Shown here piece after piece: positions 1-5,028 of a stretch of 5,028 nucleotides of DNA (its first letter is position 1; each line of letters begins with the position of its first letter). The notes under the pieces are model-generated. The model made no database searches. It was not told where the DNA came from and saw only the letters and a list, made by a program, of their open reading frames with translations. The DNA comes from Cyanobacteriota bacterium (GTDB taxonomy: Bacteria; Cyanobacteriota; Cyanobacteriia; PCC-6307; Cyanobiaceae). The DNA lies in the NCBI GenBank assembly GCA_947463165.1, contig CANHSW010000189.1, forward strand, positions 1-5,028, in the 5' to 3' direction. The translations under genes and the position numbers were made by a program.

Positions 1-249
1 GGCATCGAGGCAAGCGAACACGCTCTCCGGCGCCACCGCCGCCGCTCGCACTGGTTCAACCCGCAGCCGCGCCAATCCAGCCTTCACATCAAGCAGAAGG
101 TCTGGATCGAGAAGCGCCGCCACATCCTGTCCCAGGGCGGCCCAGTACTCAATCTGCTGGGAGGCACTGCGGTGGTGGAGGGCACCAGCCAGGGCAGCCC
201 TGCGCATCAATTCGTCTTGCAGACGCACGGGGGAAGCGGATTTCGCCAT
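1..249 (-). CDS. ParD-like type II antitoxin (5' part, runs off the left edge)
   Basis: The minus-strand frame opens with ATG at 249-247 and stays open for 83 codons to the window edge; it is too short for a long-ORF list. The N-terminus (MAKSASPVRLQDEL, then HHRSASQQIEYWAALG at residues 25-40, then LLDPDLLLDV at 46-55) strongly resembles the ParD-like antitoxin family. In that family a ribbon-helix-helix-type N-terminal segment binds DNA and represses its own operon, and the protein neutralises a partner toxin. The SASQQIEYW stretch is the typical second helix. The partner, if any, would be downstream at coordinates below 1. No good Shine-Dalgarno precedes the ATG. The palindrome at 283-299 is a plausible operator. 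Residues 67-83 (Ala/Val-rich) match nothing I recall. Family assignment is from memory of sequence resemblance. Confidence 0.82.
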   Translation of the reverse strand, partial: MAKSASPVRLQDELMRRAALAGALHHRSASQQIEYWAALGQDVAALLDPDLLLDVKAGLARLRVEPVRAAAVAPESVFACLDA

Positions 250-717
250 GGATGAACCAGTCAACACCGACTCAAACAAAATCGTAGCAATCTGCTACGG
301 CAAGCGGAGGCCGCCTGTTGAGCAGATCCACATCGCTGCTGGGCGAAGCCTGATCCCGCGCGTAGTGGTTGCTGAGCGCCACGTGGATCGATACGTGTCT
401 TATCCATTTCCTGAATGAGCTTCGCCTGCAACTCTCGACGGGGGAAACCACAGCAACAGCAGTGAGTTCCATTTGCCCAGGTTCAGTGATCTCGTTCTGA
501 CGGACTCTTGCCGTTGACGCTGTCCCCCCCTCCCACCGCCAGTGCCAACGCCGGGACGGACGCCCCGGGGATGGGTTTGTGCAGCCGCCAGCGGATCGGC
601 ACTCTGTCGCGAACATGGCTCGCTCGCCCTGGTGGCTCATGTAATTGGCTAAGCCGACGCACACAAAGGGTCCGGCCAGGAACGCCAGGCGTACAGAACG
701 GCCAAGCCGTTCACCCC
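250..717. other. 468-base stretch without a supportable gene
   Basis: Apart from the palindrome at 283-299, I recognise nothing here. A 56-codon plus frame (ATG 248 to TGA 418) begins opposite the ParD-like start but has no recognised relatives and no good ribosome site. A 154-codon minus frame (736-272) has one hydrophobic patch near its N-terminus (LAFLAGPFVCVGLANY) but is otherwise rich in Arg, Ser and Trp and overlaps the next gene's start. The plus frame from 508 that runs into the GIY-YIG gene is Pro/Ser/Arg-rich and unlike the family, so I treat it as upstream non-coding sequence. There is a run of seven C residues near 524. The stretch may hold the promoter of the downstream genes, or eroded gene debris. 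Confidence 0.5.
283..299. promoter_or_regulatory. Perfect 7+3+7 palindrome upstream of the ParD-like gene
   Basis: CGTAGCA (283-289) is followed by a 3-base spacer and its exact reverse complement TGCTACG (293-299). It lies 34-50 bases upstream of the minus-strand ATG at 249. That is a usual position for an autoregulatory operator of a ribbon-helix-helix antitoxin, so I infer operator function. I could not identify convincing -35/-10 boxes around it. It could also be a short chance palindrome. Confidence 0.45.
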
Positions 718-1245
718 ATGACCACCACCCGCCCATCCGCCCTGCGCTTGTTCGTGCCCTCTGGGCTGCCGGAGGGGATGCGAATCGTCGAGAAGACGAA
801 CTGGAGCGGCACCGGCTACGTGATCCCTCGCTCCCAGCTCAAGGAGTTCAACCAGCGCCCGGAGGTCGGTCGGCCTGGCGTGTACGTGCTCACGGGTCCC
901 GACCCTGAGGACGGTGGCGCCGACCTCGCGTACACCGGGGAGGCGGCCCCCCTCGGGCGGCGCCTGGAATACGTGGTGCAGGGCCAAGCAGTCAACCTGG
1001 CCGAGATGGACCGCGATGAGGCGGAGGGCTTCCTGGACGAGGTCCTGCTCTGCTGTCCAGTGCTCGGGCGCAGGGACTTCACCGCCAGCTCTCCCGACGC
1101 CCTGATGCGCAAGCGGGAGCAACTCATCCGGCAGGGCGTCCTTGCCAAGCAGGACAACCAGGTGGAACTGCTCCAGGACTACGAGTTCAAGTCGCCGTCC
1201 CAGGCGGCGGGGCTGCTGCTCGCCCGCAGCCTCCGCCGACGCTGA
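718..1245 (+). CDS. Shortened GIY-YIG / DUF4357-type nuclease-family protein
   Basis: This 175-residue protein starts at ATG 718, chosen because family resemblance begins right after it (LRLFVPSGLPEGMRIVEKTNW, residues 9-29). The first GIY-YIG half-motifs are visible as GVYVL (54-58) and AYTGEA (71-76), followed by RRLE (81-84). Residues 95-117 (AEMDRDEAEGFLDEVLLC.PVLG) match a segment that in full relatives lies well after the nuclease domain. Residues 129-170 (REQLIRQGVL; QDYEFKSPSQAAGLLLARS) match the C-terminal DUF4357 domain, which stops early in LRRR. As I recall the family (about 300 residues), roughly 60 residues are missing after position 84, another block near 117-127, and the DUF4357 tail. 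The first gap removes the rest of the GIY-YIG core, including the catalytic Glu region, so nuclease activity is doubtful. Relatives often sit beside type I restriction genes, which fits the neighbours. No strong ribosome site is seen. The frame is intact, so it may be a compacted protein rather than a dead gene. Confidence 0.65.
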   Translation: MTTTRPSALRLFVPSGLPEGMRIVEKTNWSGTGYVIPRSQLKEFNQRPEVGRPGVYVLTGPDPEDGGADLAYTGEAAPLGRRLEYVVQGQAVNLAEMDRDEAEGFLDEVLLCCPVLGRRDFTASSPDALMRKREQLIRQGVLAKQDNQVELLQDYEFKSPSQAAGLLLARSLRRR

Positions 1246-1319
1246 TCCGTGAGACCCTACCCAGCCCACCTGCCAACCACGCTGGTGCCATCTAGTGTCT
1301 GGCCAGTGACGGGCTCCAT

Positions 1320-1324
1320 GGTGA
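1320..1324 (+). promoter_or_regulatory. Ribosome binding site of the 39-codon nucleotidyltransferase remnant
   Basis: GGTGA matches the 3' part of the anti-Shine-Dalgarno complement and lies 5 bases before ATG 1330. This favours 1330 as the start over the in-frame ATG at 1318, and suggests ribosomes still enter here and may feed the ATPase gene through the ATGA overlap. Confidence 0.45.
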
Positions 1325-1329
1325 GACCG

Positions 1330-1449
1330 ATGTCGAGTAACGGCGCTCCCCTCAAGCCCTGGGCGGTGACCCCCGAGAAGATCGCAGAAGCCGTGCGCCG
1401 GTTGGTGGATGCGGCGTCCGCCACGCGCCTGTGCGGGGCCCAACCATGA
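1330..1449 (+). pseudogene. N-terminal remnant of an MNT-type nucleotidyltransferase
   Basis: The 39-codon frame contains [20 protein letters not shown] (residues 10-29). This matches the N-terminal helix of small MNT-type nucleotidyltransferases, which are antitoxins of HEPN toxins such as MntA of HepT-MntA. In full proteins this helix is followed at once by a hydrophobic strand and the GSxxRG...DxD active site. Here the frame instead runs ATRLCGAQP and stops, so the whole catalytic domain is missing and no enzyme can be made. The stop TGA (1447-1449) overlaps the ATG of the ATPase gene (1446-1448), and a fair ribosome site (GGTGA at 1320-1324) precedes the start. The remnant may therefore act as a translated leader coupled to the ATPase. 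The homology rests on one short segment, so a chance resemblance cannot be excluded. Confidence 0.55.
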
Positions 1450-2681
1450 TCAGGAGAATCACCACTTCCCGCGCGCCGGCGCGGATTGAATACCTCAAGG
1501 TTCGCAACTTCCGCGCCTTGCGCGACGTGGAGTTCAAGGACCTCATGCCGCTCACGGTGCTGTTGGGGCCCAACGGCAGCGGCAAGTCCACTGTGTTTGA
1601 TGTTTTTGCTTTCCTGGCCGAGTGTTTTGAGTTTGGGCTGCGTCGTGCCTGGGATAAGCGCGGACGAGCAAAGGAACTCAAGACCCGTGGTGGTGATGGC
1701 CCGGTCACCATCGAGATCAAGTACCGCGAGCGCGGCTATCCGCTGATCACCTATCACCTCGCAGTCGACGAACGGGCTGGGGCTCCAGTAGTGGTAGAAG
1801 AGTGGTTGCGCTGGAAGCGCAGCAGCCATGGCCAACCGTTCCGATTCCTTGACTATCGCGAGGGCCTGGGAAGTGCCGTCAGTGGCGAACTTCCTGATGA
1901 AGAGGATCAGCGTGTCGATACGCCGCTGAATTCTGCCGACCTGCTGGCGGTGAATGCTCTTGGTCAGTTCGCCGAGCACCCACGAGTGGCAGCGTTGCGT
2001 GATTTCATCACCGGTTGGTATGTCTCCTATCTCTCTGCTGACAGTGCTCGCGGCCAACCGGAGGCGGGCCCCCAAGACCGACTGAGCCGCTCTGGTGACA
2101 ACATCGCCAATGTGATCCAGTTTTTAGCTGAGCAACATCCGCAGCGATTGGAGCAGATCTTTTCTGTGCTGCGTCAGCGTGTGCCTCGCATCGAGAGCGT
2201 GTTGTCCGAAACAATGCCCGATGGCCGGCTGCTGCTCCAGATCAAGGACGCCCCGTTTTCCCATCCGGTGCTGGCCCGCTTTGCCTCCGACGGCACCTTG
2301 AAGATGCTGGCCTATCTGGTGATGCTCAACGATCCCTCGCCTCCCCCCTTCATCGGCATCGAGGAGCCGGAGAACTTCCTCCATCCACGCCTGCTGCCTG
2401 AACTCGCCGAGGAGTGCCGCGCTGCTATCGCCCAGACCCAGCTCTTGGTCACCACCCATTCCCCCTTCTTCCTCAACGGCTTGCGGCCAGAGGAGGTACG
2501 TGTTTTGTGGCGCGATGCACAGGGTTACACCCAGGCCCAGCGAGCCAGCGACCTCCAGGGCGTCCAGGCGTTCATGGCGGAAGGCGCCTTGTTGGGCCAG
2601 CTATGGATGGAGGGCCAGCTCGGGGTGGGCGACCCCCTGGTGAACCAAGGCGCCCCAACGAGGCCCCTGACTGGGCGATGA
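1446..2681 (+). CDS. RecF/OLD-like AAA family ATPase, probable defence ATPase
   Basis: This 411-residue protein (ATG 1446) is an ABC/RecF-type AAA ATPase of the AAA_21 / OLD-like group. It opens with the usual [12 protein letters not shown] strand (14-24), then Walker [10 protein letters not shown] (41-49), a signature-like [11 protein letters not shown] (280-290), Walker [10 protein letters not shown] (302-310) and the H-loop [11 protein letters not shown] (336-346). All the ATP-binding and hydrolysis motifs look intact. There is no signal peptide or membrane segment, so it should be cytoplasmic. A GTG at 1431 is in frame, but ATG 1446 overlaps the stop of the upstream remnant as ATGA and starts nearer the conserved strand. 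Its own stop overlaps the next gene's ATG (2678-2681). Such ATPases are typically sensors or loaders for a partner nuclease, here most likely the DUF4276 protein. They often lie between hsdS and hsdR in type I restriction operons, which fits the HsdR fragment two genes on. The exact role is inferred. Confidence 0.9.
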   Translation: MIRRITTSRAPARIEYLKVRNFRALRDVEFKDLMPLTVLLGPNGSGKSTVFDVFAFLAECFEFGLRRAWDKRGRAKELKTRGGDGPVTIEIKYRERGYPLITYHLAVDERAGAPVVVEEWLRWKRSSHGQPFRFLDYREGLGSAVSGELPDEEDQRVDTPLNSADLLAVNALGQFAEHPRVAALRDFITGWYVSYLSADSARGQPEAGPQDRLSRSGDNIANVIQFLAEQHPQRLEQIFSVLRQRVPRIESVLSETMPDGRLLLQIKDAPFSHPVLARFASDGTLKMLAYLVMLNDPSPPPFIGIEEPENFLHPRLLPELAEECRAAIAQTQLLVTTHSPFFLNGLRPEEVRVLWRDAQGYTQAQRASDLQGVQAFMAEGALLGQLWMEGQLGVGDPLVNQGAPTRPLTGR

Positions 2682-3301
2682 CCATGGCCGCCAGCCATCT
2701 GGAATTCCTGGTGGAGGAACCTTCCATGGAGGCCTTCCTTCGCGCGCTGATGCCGAGGTTGCTCCCGCAGGGTTGCACCTTCGATGTGCGCCCGTTCCAG
2801 GGGAAGAGTGATCTGCTGACCAAGCTGGAAGCAAGGCTGCGTGGCTACGCCAGTTGGCTTCCTCCCGGTATGCGCATTGTGGTGGTGGTCGACCGTGACG
2901 ATGACGACTGCCATGCCCTCAAGCAACAACTCGAAGCCATCGCTACGCGGGCTGGATTGCGCATCAGAAGTTCAGCAGGGAACGACACTTGGCAGCTCGT
3001 CAACCGGGTGGCGATCGAAGAACTCGAAGCCTGGTTCTTCGGCGATTGGGAAGCAGTGCGGAAGATCTATCCACGCGCGCCCGCCAACCTTCCCAGCAGG
3101 CAGGGCTTTCGTGATCCCGATGCCATCGCGGGAGGCACCTGGGAAGCCTTCGAACGAGTACTTCAGCGTCATGGATATGTCCTGGGCGGACTCCGCAAGA
3201 TCGACACCGCACGTGCGATCGGTGCCGTCCTGGATCCGCACCGCAGCCGATCCGCCAGCTTCAGGGCCTTCCATCAAGCCGTCAACGAGGCTTTGGCATG
3301 A
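2678..3301 (+). CDS. DUF4276 family protein, TOPRIM-like probable effector of the ATPase
   Basis: This 207-residue protein starts at ATG 2678, which overlaps the ATPase stop as ATGA; a second in-frame ATG follows at 2684. The frame is open further upstream, but that part is the shadow of the ATPase gene. Motifs typical of DUF4276 are visible: [17 protein letters not shown] (8-24), [11 protein letters not shown] (68-78), [11 protein letters not shown] (113-123) and KIDTARAIG (174-182). The early Glu after a hydrophobic strand and the Asp-rich DxD-like cluster after another are what a TOPRIM metal-binding fold would show, so a nuclease role is plausible but inferred. TOPRIM partners of OLD-like ATPases act as nucleases or toxins in OLD, Gabija and PARIS. 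The length looks complete and no key motif seems damaged. Its stop overlaps the HsdR remnant's ATG (3298-3301). Confidence 0.85.
   Translation: MTMAASHLEFLVEEPSMEAFLRALMPRLLPQGCTFDVRPFQGKSDLLTKLEARLRGYASWLPPGMRIVVVVDRDDDDCHALKQQLEAIATRAGLRIRSSAGNDTWQLVNRVAIEELEAWFFGDWEAVRKIYPRAPANLPSRQGFRDPDAIAGGTWEAFERVLQRHGYVLGGLRKIDTARAIGAVLDPHRSRSASFRAFHQAVNEALA
3287..3290 (+). promoter_or_regulatory. Ribosome binding site of the HsdR remnant
   Basis: GAGG lies 7 bases before ATG 3298, inside the end of the DUF4276 gene. It supports 3298 as the real start of hsdR, in addition to the ATGA overlap. Confidence 0.45.
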
Positions 3302-3720
3302 CTGGCTTCTCCGAATCCATGGTCGAAGCGGCAGCCCTGGGCCGGTTCCAGGCGCTGGGCTATGCCGTCCTCCCCGGCTCCCAGCTGGCACCCGGGGACC
3401 CGTCGGCGGAACTGGAATCATTTAGCGATGTGCTGCTACTGGGCCGCCTACGCCAGGCCATAGGCCGCCTCAACCCCACCATTCCTGACGACGCCCGAGA
3501 AGAAGCCCTGCGCAAGTTGCTGCGCCTGGGCACCCCGTCCATCACCCAAACCAACTGCTCCTTCCATCAGCTGCTGCGCGATGGCGTACCGGTGGAATAC
3601 CCCCGGCCCGATGGCAGCATCGCCGGCTCCCAGGGTCGGGGATTGCATGGCAAGGCTGATGACATCAGGCACACAGCCTCGCTAGGCTGGCCTGATGAAG
3701 CCCTTCGCGTGGAGCCCTGA
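3298..3720 (+). pseudogene. hsdR: Truncated type I restriction subunit HsdR (N-terminal remnant)
   Basis: The first ~112 codons match the N-terminus of type I restriction endonuclease HsdR: FSESMVEAAALGRFQALGYAV (4-24), GRLRQAIGRLNP (49-60), FHQLLRDGVPVEYPRPDGSI (89-108). Complete HsdR proteins are about 1000 residues and continue with the PD-(D/E)xK nuclease and SF2 helicase motor. Here resemblance stops at about residue 112 (near 3633). The remaining 28 codons are unrelated and run through the hairpin and into the toxin gene in another frame before stopping at 3718-3720. No nuclease or helicase motif is present, so the product cannot restrict DNA. It begins with an ATGA overlap with the DUF4276 stop, showing it was the last gene of the operon. 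The methylase and specificity genes are not in the window. Confidence 0.8.
3663..3697 (+). promoter_or_regulatory. Strong hairpin/palindrome containing the toxin start codon
   Basis: An 8-base outer arm CATCAGGC (3663-3670) pairs exactly with GCCTGATG (3690-3697). Inside it, CAGCCT (3674-3679) pairs exactly with AGGCTG (3684-3689) around a 4-base loop. The only unpaired stem bases are a 3-base bulge (3671-3673). The 3' arm ends with the toxin's ATG (3695-3697), so in RNA the start codon would be locked in the stem. It may be a toxin-antitoxin operator in DNA, a translation block on long transcripts, or both. No T-run follows, so it is not a typical terminator. Confidence 0.6.
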
Positions 3721-3988
3721 GAAAAATGCTCAACTCCTGGCCGAACGGCAGCTGTGCTTCGAGGCGGTGGTGGTTGCGATTGAGGCTGGCGATCTGCTCG
3801 ACGTGTTGGAGCACCCCAACCAGCAGCGCTATCCAGGGCAGCGCATCCTCGTGGTGCGCCTCCATGGCTACATCCACCTGGTGCCGATGATCGAAACCGC
3901 AGAAAACCTGTTTCTGAAAACGATCATTCCCAGCCGCAAGGCCAACCACTTGTACACGCCATCCGCGCCCGCTGGGCCTGAATCATGA
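3695..3988 (+). CDS. BrnT-like toxin of a type II toxin-antitoxin pair
   Basis: This 97-residue protein has the look of BrnT-like or related small RNase-type toxins. It has an N-terminal FAWSPEKNAQLLAERQLCFE (4-23), where relatives have F.W...KN...L...R.. FE, a central strand QRILVVRLHGYIHLVPMIE (49-67), and a C-terminal KTIIPSRKA (75-83), which parallels the ARKA-type end motif of BrnT. BrnT toxins cleave RNA in the cytoplasm and are neutralised by a ribbon-helix-helix antitoxin encoded just downstream. The same order is seen here, with an ATGA overlap (3985-3988). Length is normal for the family and no stop or frameshift is seen, so the toxin may be intact. Its start codon lies in the 3' arm of the hairpin at 3663-3697, and no strong ribosome site is present. 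The partner antitoxin is cut by an insertion, which makes the survival of an active toxin puzzling. Confidence 0.75.
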   Translation: MKPFAWSPEKNAQLLAERQLCFEAVVVAIEAGDLLDVLEHPNQQRYPGQRILVVRLHGYIHLVPMIETAENLFLKTIIPSRKANHLYTPSAPAGPES

Positions 3989-4155
3989 CCATCCCCTCTT
4001 CACCTGAACTGGAGCCTGCAGAGCAGCAGCTTCTCGCTGATTTCGAGGCCAGTGAACTGCGCAGTGTGGCCACGCCGGCTCTTCTCAACCAGCTCCAGGA
4101 TGCAGCGAAGGCAACGGGCCTGAAAGACCAGCGGTTGACTTCCTCCCCGCCGTGA
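3985..4155 (+). pseudogene. Antitoxin gene cut by the insertion sequence (N-terminal half)
   Basis: ATG 3985 overlaps the toxin's TGA, and the frame runs 56 codons to a TGA at 4153-4155. Residues 10-50 (EPAEQQLLADFE, then SVATPALLNQLQDAAKATGLKDQR) match the N-terminal part of CopG/BrnA-like antitoxins that follow this toxin type. In full antitoxins the next residues are VNIRLSS or similar, starting the ribbon-helix-helix domain. Here that domain is replaced by LTSSPP read from the insertion-sequence end, and the stop codon lies in the loop of the element's terminal hairpin. The last antitoxin base is about 4134. The lost half should lie beyond the far end of the element, right of the window. 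Whether the N-terminal half alone can still bind the toxin cannot be told. Confidence 0.75.
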
Positions 4156-4294
4156 ACGGCGGAGATTCCTTCTACGCTGCGCATGAGGGTGCTTCAGCGA
4201 TCGGGTGGGTTGGCGCTTCACAGCCTGCTGCCACCGCAAGGGTGGACTTATGCGCGGCTCCACGCCCGTTTTGACTCTCCGCCAGTCCGGCGGC
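4135..4294 (-). ncRNA. Probable omega RNA (reRNA) for TnpB, overlapping the tnpB 3' end
   Basis: TnpB proteins use a guide RNA made from the 3' end of tnpB plus the element's right end, with the guide read from the flanking DNA. In this position the sequence has several hairpins: 4145-4164, GTGGA/TCCAC arms at 4242-4246 and 4259-4263, and CCGCC/GGCGG arms at 4279-4283 and 4289-4293. The 3' boundary of the scaffold should be 4135; the 5' boundary given is a guess. The guide would be the minus strand of about 4134-4115, which is antitoxin sequence. Confidence 0.5.
4145..4164 (-). repeat. Right-end subterminal hairpin of the IS200/IS605 element
   Basis: On the minus strand CCGCCG (4162-4157), loop TTCA and CGGCGG (4152-4147) form a 6-bp stem that a G-T wobble (4163/4146) and a C-G pair (4164/4145) extend to 8 bp. 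It lies just downstream of the tnpB stop (4172) and 6 bases inside the TCAA boundary. This is where the single-strand transposase recognition hairpin of this family is expected. Confidence 0.75.
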
Positions 4295-5028
4295 GAGGAT
4301 GTTCAAAGCAGCGTTGATGTCGCGGTCGTGAACCGTTCCGCAACTCGGGCACTGCCATTCCCGAATCGACAGCTCTTTTTTGCCGTCGTGATGTCCGCAG
4401 GCTGAACAGACCTGACTGGTGGGCAGCCATCGGTTGATGACCATCACCTGCCTGCCGTATTGCTCGGCCTTGGATTCCAGTAGGGTGCGGAACTGCCGCC
4501 AGCCGGCGTCGGCAATCGAGCGGGCCAGCTTCCTGTTCTTCAGCATCCCCGACACATTCAGGTCTTCCAGCACCACCGTTTGGTTTTCGCGGATGATGCG
4601 GGTCGAGAGCTGATGCAAAAAATCGAGGCGCTTGTCTGCGATGGAGGCGTGAAGTGCTGCCACCTGCCGCCTGGCAGCCGCCAAGCGATTGGAACCCTTT
4701 TGCTTGTGCTTGAGGTGCCGCTGCAGACGCCGGAGACGCTTCAGCGCAGAGCGCAGAAACTTCGGCGTGGCGATCTTTTCACCAGCTGATGTGACGGCGA
4801 GGGATGCCAAGCCCAAGTCGATACCAATCGCCTTGCCATTCGGGGGCAGCGGCGTTGGCTCCACCTCCACCACAAAGGAGGCGAAGTAGCGCCCGCTGGC
4901 GTCACGAATGACCGTGACGCTGCTGGGATCTGGTGGCAGATCCCGGCTCCATTCGATCGGCACTGGGCCGATCTTGCTGAGCGTCAGCGACTGCTCTCCC
5001 GTGCGGAAGACGTGCGACATGAAGCGGA
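4172..5028 (-). CDS. tnpB: TnpB RNA-guided endonuclease (OrfB of IS200/IS605), N-terminus outside the window
   Basis: The frame is open from the right edge to the stop at 4174-4172. The first Met in the window (5020) is internal, because family proteins are ~370-400 residues and the 282 residues counted from it lack the N-terminal region. Counting from that Met, the RuvC-like active site is complete: Asp68 in GIDLGL, Glu152 in VLEDLNV and the [10 protein letters not shown] motif with Asp232/Asp234. The zinc-ribbon cysteines are CSAC (205-208) and CPSC (224-227). A basic helical stretch (92-110) lies between RuvC I and II. TnpB is an omega-RNA-guided DNA nuclease, ancestral to Cas12, that cuts empty donor or target sites and so favours retention of the element. 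With all catalytic residues present the enzyme is probably functional. It reads opposite to the host operon. Confidence 0.93.
   Translation of the reverse strand, partial: RFMSHVFRTGEQSLTLSKIGPVPIEWSRDLPPDPSSVTVIRDASGRYFASFVVEVEPTPLPPNGKAIGIDLGLASLAVTSAGEKIATPKFLRSALKRLRRLQRHLKHKQKGSNRLAAARRQVAALHASIADKRLDFLHQLSTRIIRENQTVVLEDLNVSGMLKNRKLARSIADAGWRQFRTLLESKAEQYGRQVMVINRWLPTSQVCSACGHHDGKKELSIREWQCPSCGTVHDRDINAALNILAAGLAESQNGRGAAHKSTLAVAAGCEAPTHPIAEAPSCAA

Larger units (their letters stand above)
4135..5028 (-). mobile_element. IS200/IS605-family element (right end and tnpB; left end outside the window)
   Basis: A tnpB gene on the minus strand is followed by a terminal hairpin (4145-4164) and, on the minus strand, by TCAA at 4138-4135. 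TCAA is the right-end cleavage tetranucleotide known from IS608. Antitoxin homology stops at 4134, exactly next to it, which supports 4135 as the element boundary. IS200/IS605 elements have no inverted terminal repeats and make no target duplication, consistent with what is seen. No tnpA is visible. It may lie beyond the right edge or be absent, as in IS1341-type elements. Confidence 0.8.

Noticed and set aside
248..418. 56-codon plus-strand frame starting opposite the ParD-like start codon
   Set aside because: Its third-position GC (about 59% by my count) looks low for a gene in GC-rich DNA, it has no recognised relatives, and the 283-299 palindrome lies inside it. It cannot be excluded, but is not supported.
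508..717. N-terminal extension of the GIY-YIG frame (70 more codons upstream of ATG 718)
   Set aside because: The extension is Pro/Ser/Arg-rich and unlike the family, whose resemblance starts just after 718.
272..736. 154-codon minus-strand frame with a hydrophobic patch near its N-terminus
   Set aside because: No recognised family, biased composition (Arg/Ser/Trp), no ribosome site, and it overlaps the 5' end of the GIY-YIG gene and a candidate operator. It is most likely non-coding or heavily decayed.
649..1443. 264-codon minus-strand frame across the GIY-YIG gene
   Set aside because: Shadow of the plus-strand gene: His/Gly/Arg/Ala-rich with no family motif, whereas the plus frame carries recognisable GIY-YIG and DUF4357 segments.
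1257..2075. 272-codon minus-strand frame across the ATPase start
   Set aside because: It lies opposite the Walker A region of a clear ATPase and shows no motifs of its own.
3643..3694. Possible sigma-70 promoter for the toxin (TTGCAT at 3643-3648)
   Set aside because: No acceptable -10 box at 16-18 bases downstream, so a promoter cannot be called.
3663..3697. Hairpin read as a Rho-independent terminator of the upstream operon
   Set aside because: No T-run follows; a start codon and coding sequence do.
1..5028. CRISPR array, tRNA or rRNA genes
   Set aside because: No regularly spaced direct repeats and no recognisable tRNA or rRNA sequence were seen on reading both strands by eye.

Overview
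High-GC bacterial accessory DNA made of defence-associated, toxin-antitoxin and insertion-sequence parts, several of them visibly broken. Gene lexicon and base composition suggest a Gram-negative bacterium, perhaps a Cyanobium/Synechococcus-type cyanobacterium or a proteobacterium. This is a weak inference, because no housekeeping gene is present.

Layout: (i) 1-249, minus strand: start of a ParD-like antitoxin gene that runs off the left edge, with a perfect 7+3+7 palindrome (283-299) upstream that could be its operator. (ii) 250-717: no gene I can support. (iii) 718-1245, plus: a GIY-YIG/DUF4357-type protein that is much shorter than its relatives and seems to have lost the middle of its nuclease domain. 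(iv) 1330-1449: a 39-codon remnant of the N-terminus of an MNT-type nucleotidyltransferase. (v) 1446-2681 and 2678-3301: an intact RecF/OLD-like AAA ATPase and an intact DUF4276 (TOPRIM-like) protein. (vi) 3298-3720: the first ~112 residues of a type I restriction HsdR subunit, cut before its nuclease and motor domains. (vii) 3695-3988 and 3985-4155: a BrnT-like toxin and its antitoxin, the antitoxin cut after codon 50. (viii) 4135 to the right edge, minus strand: an IS200/IS605-family element carrying tnpB, with its right-end hairpin and the probable overlapping omega RNA.

How the parts fit: genes iv-vi form one chain in which each stop codon overlaps the next start as ATGA (1446-1449, 2678-2681, 3298-3301), so they were probably co-translated. 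AAA ATPase plus DUF4276 pairs are often found inside type I restriction-modification operons. Here the HsdR, nucleotidyltransferase and GIY-YIG genes have decayed, but the ATPase/DUF4276 pair has kept its motifs. It is therefore the best candidate for a still-selected two-gene anti-phage module (analogous in architecture to OLD class 2, Gabija or PARIS). The toxin-antitoxin pair is an independent unit joined to the HsdR breakpoint. A strong hairpin spans the toxin start codon. The tnpB element has inserted into the antitoxin, so the TnpB guide at this locus should match the antitoxin gene, while the toxin remains open without a full antitoxin.
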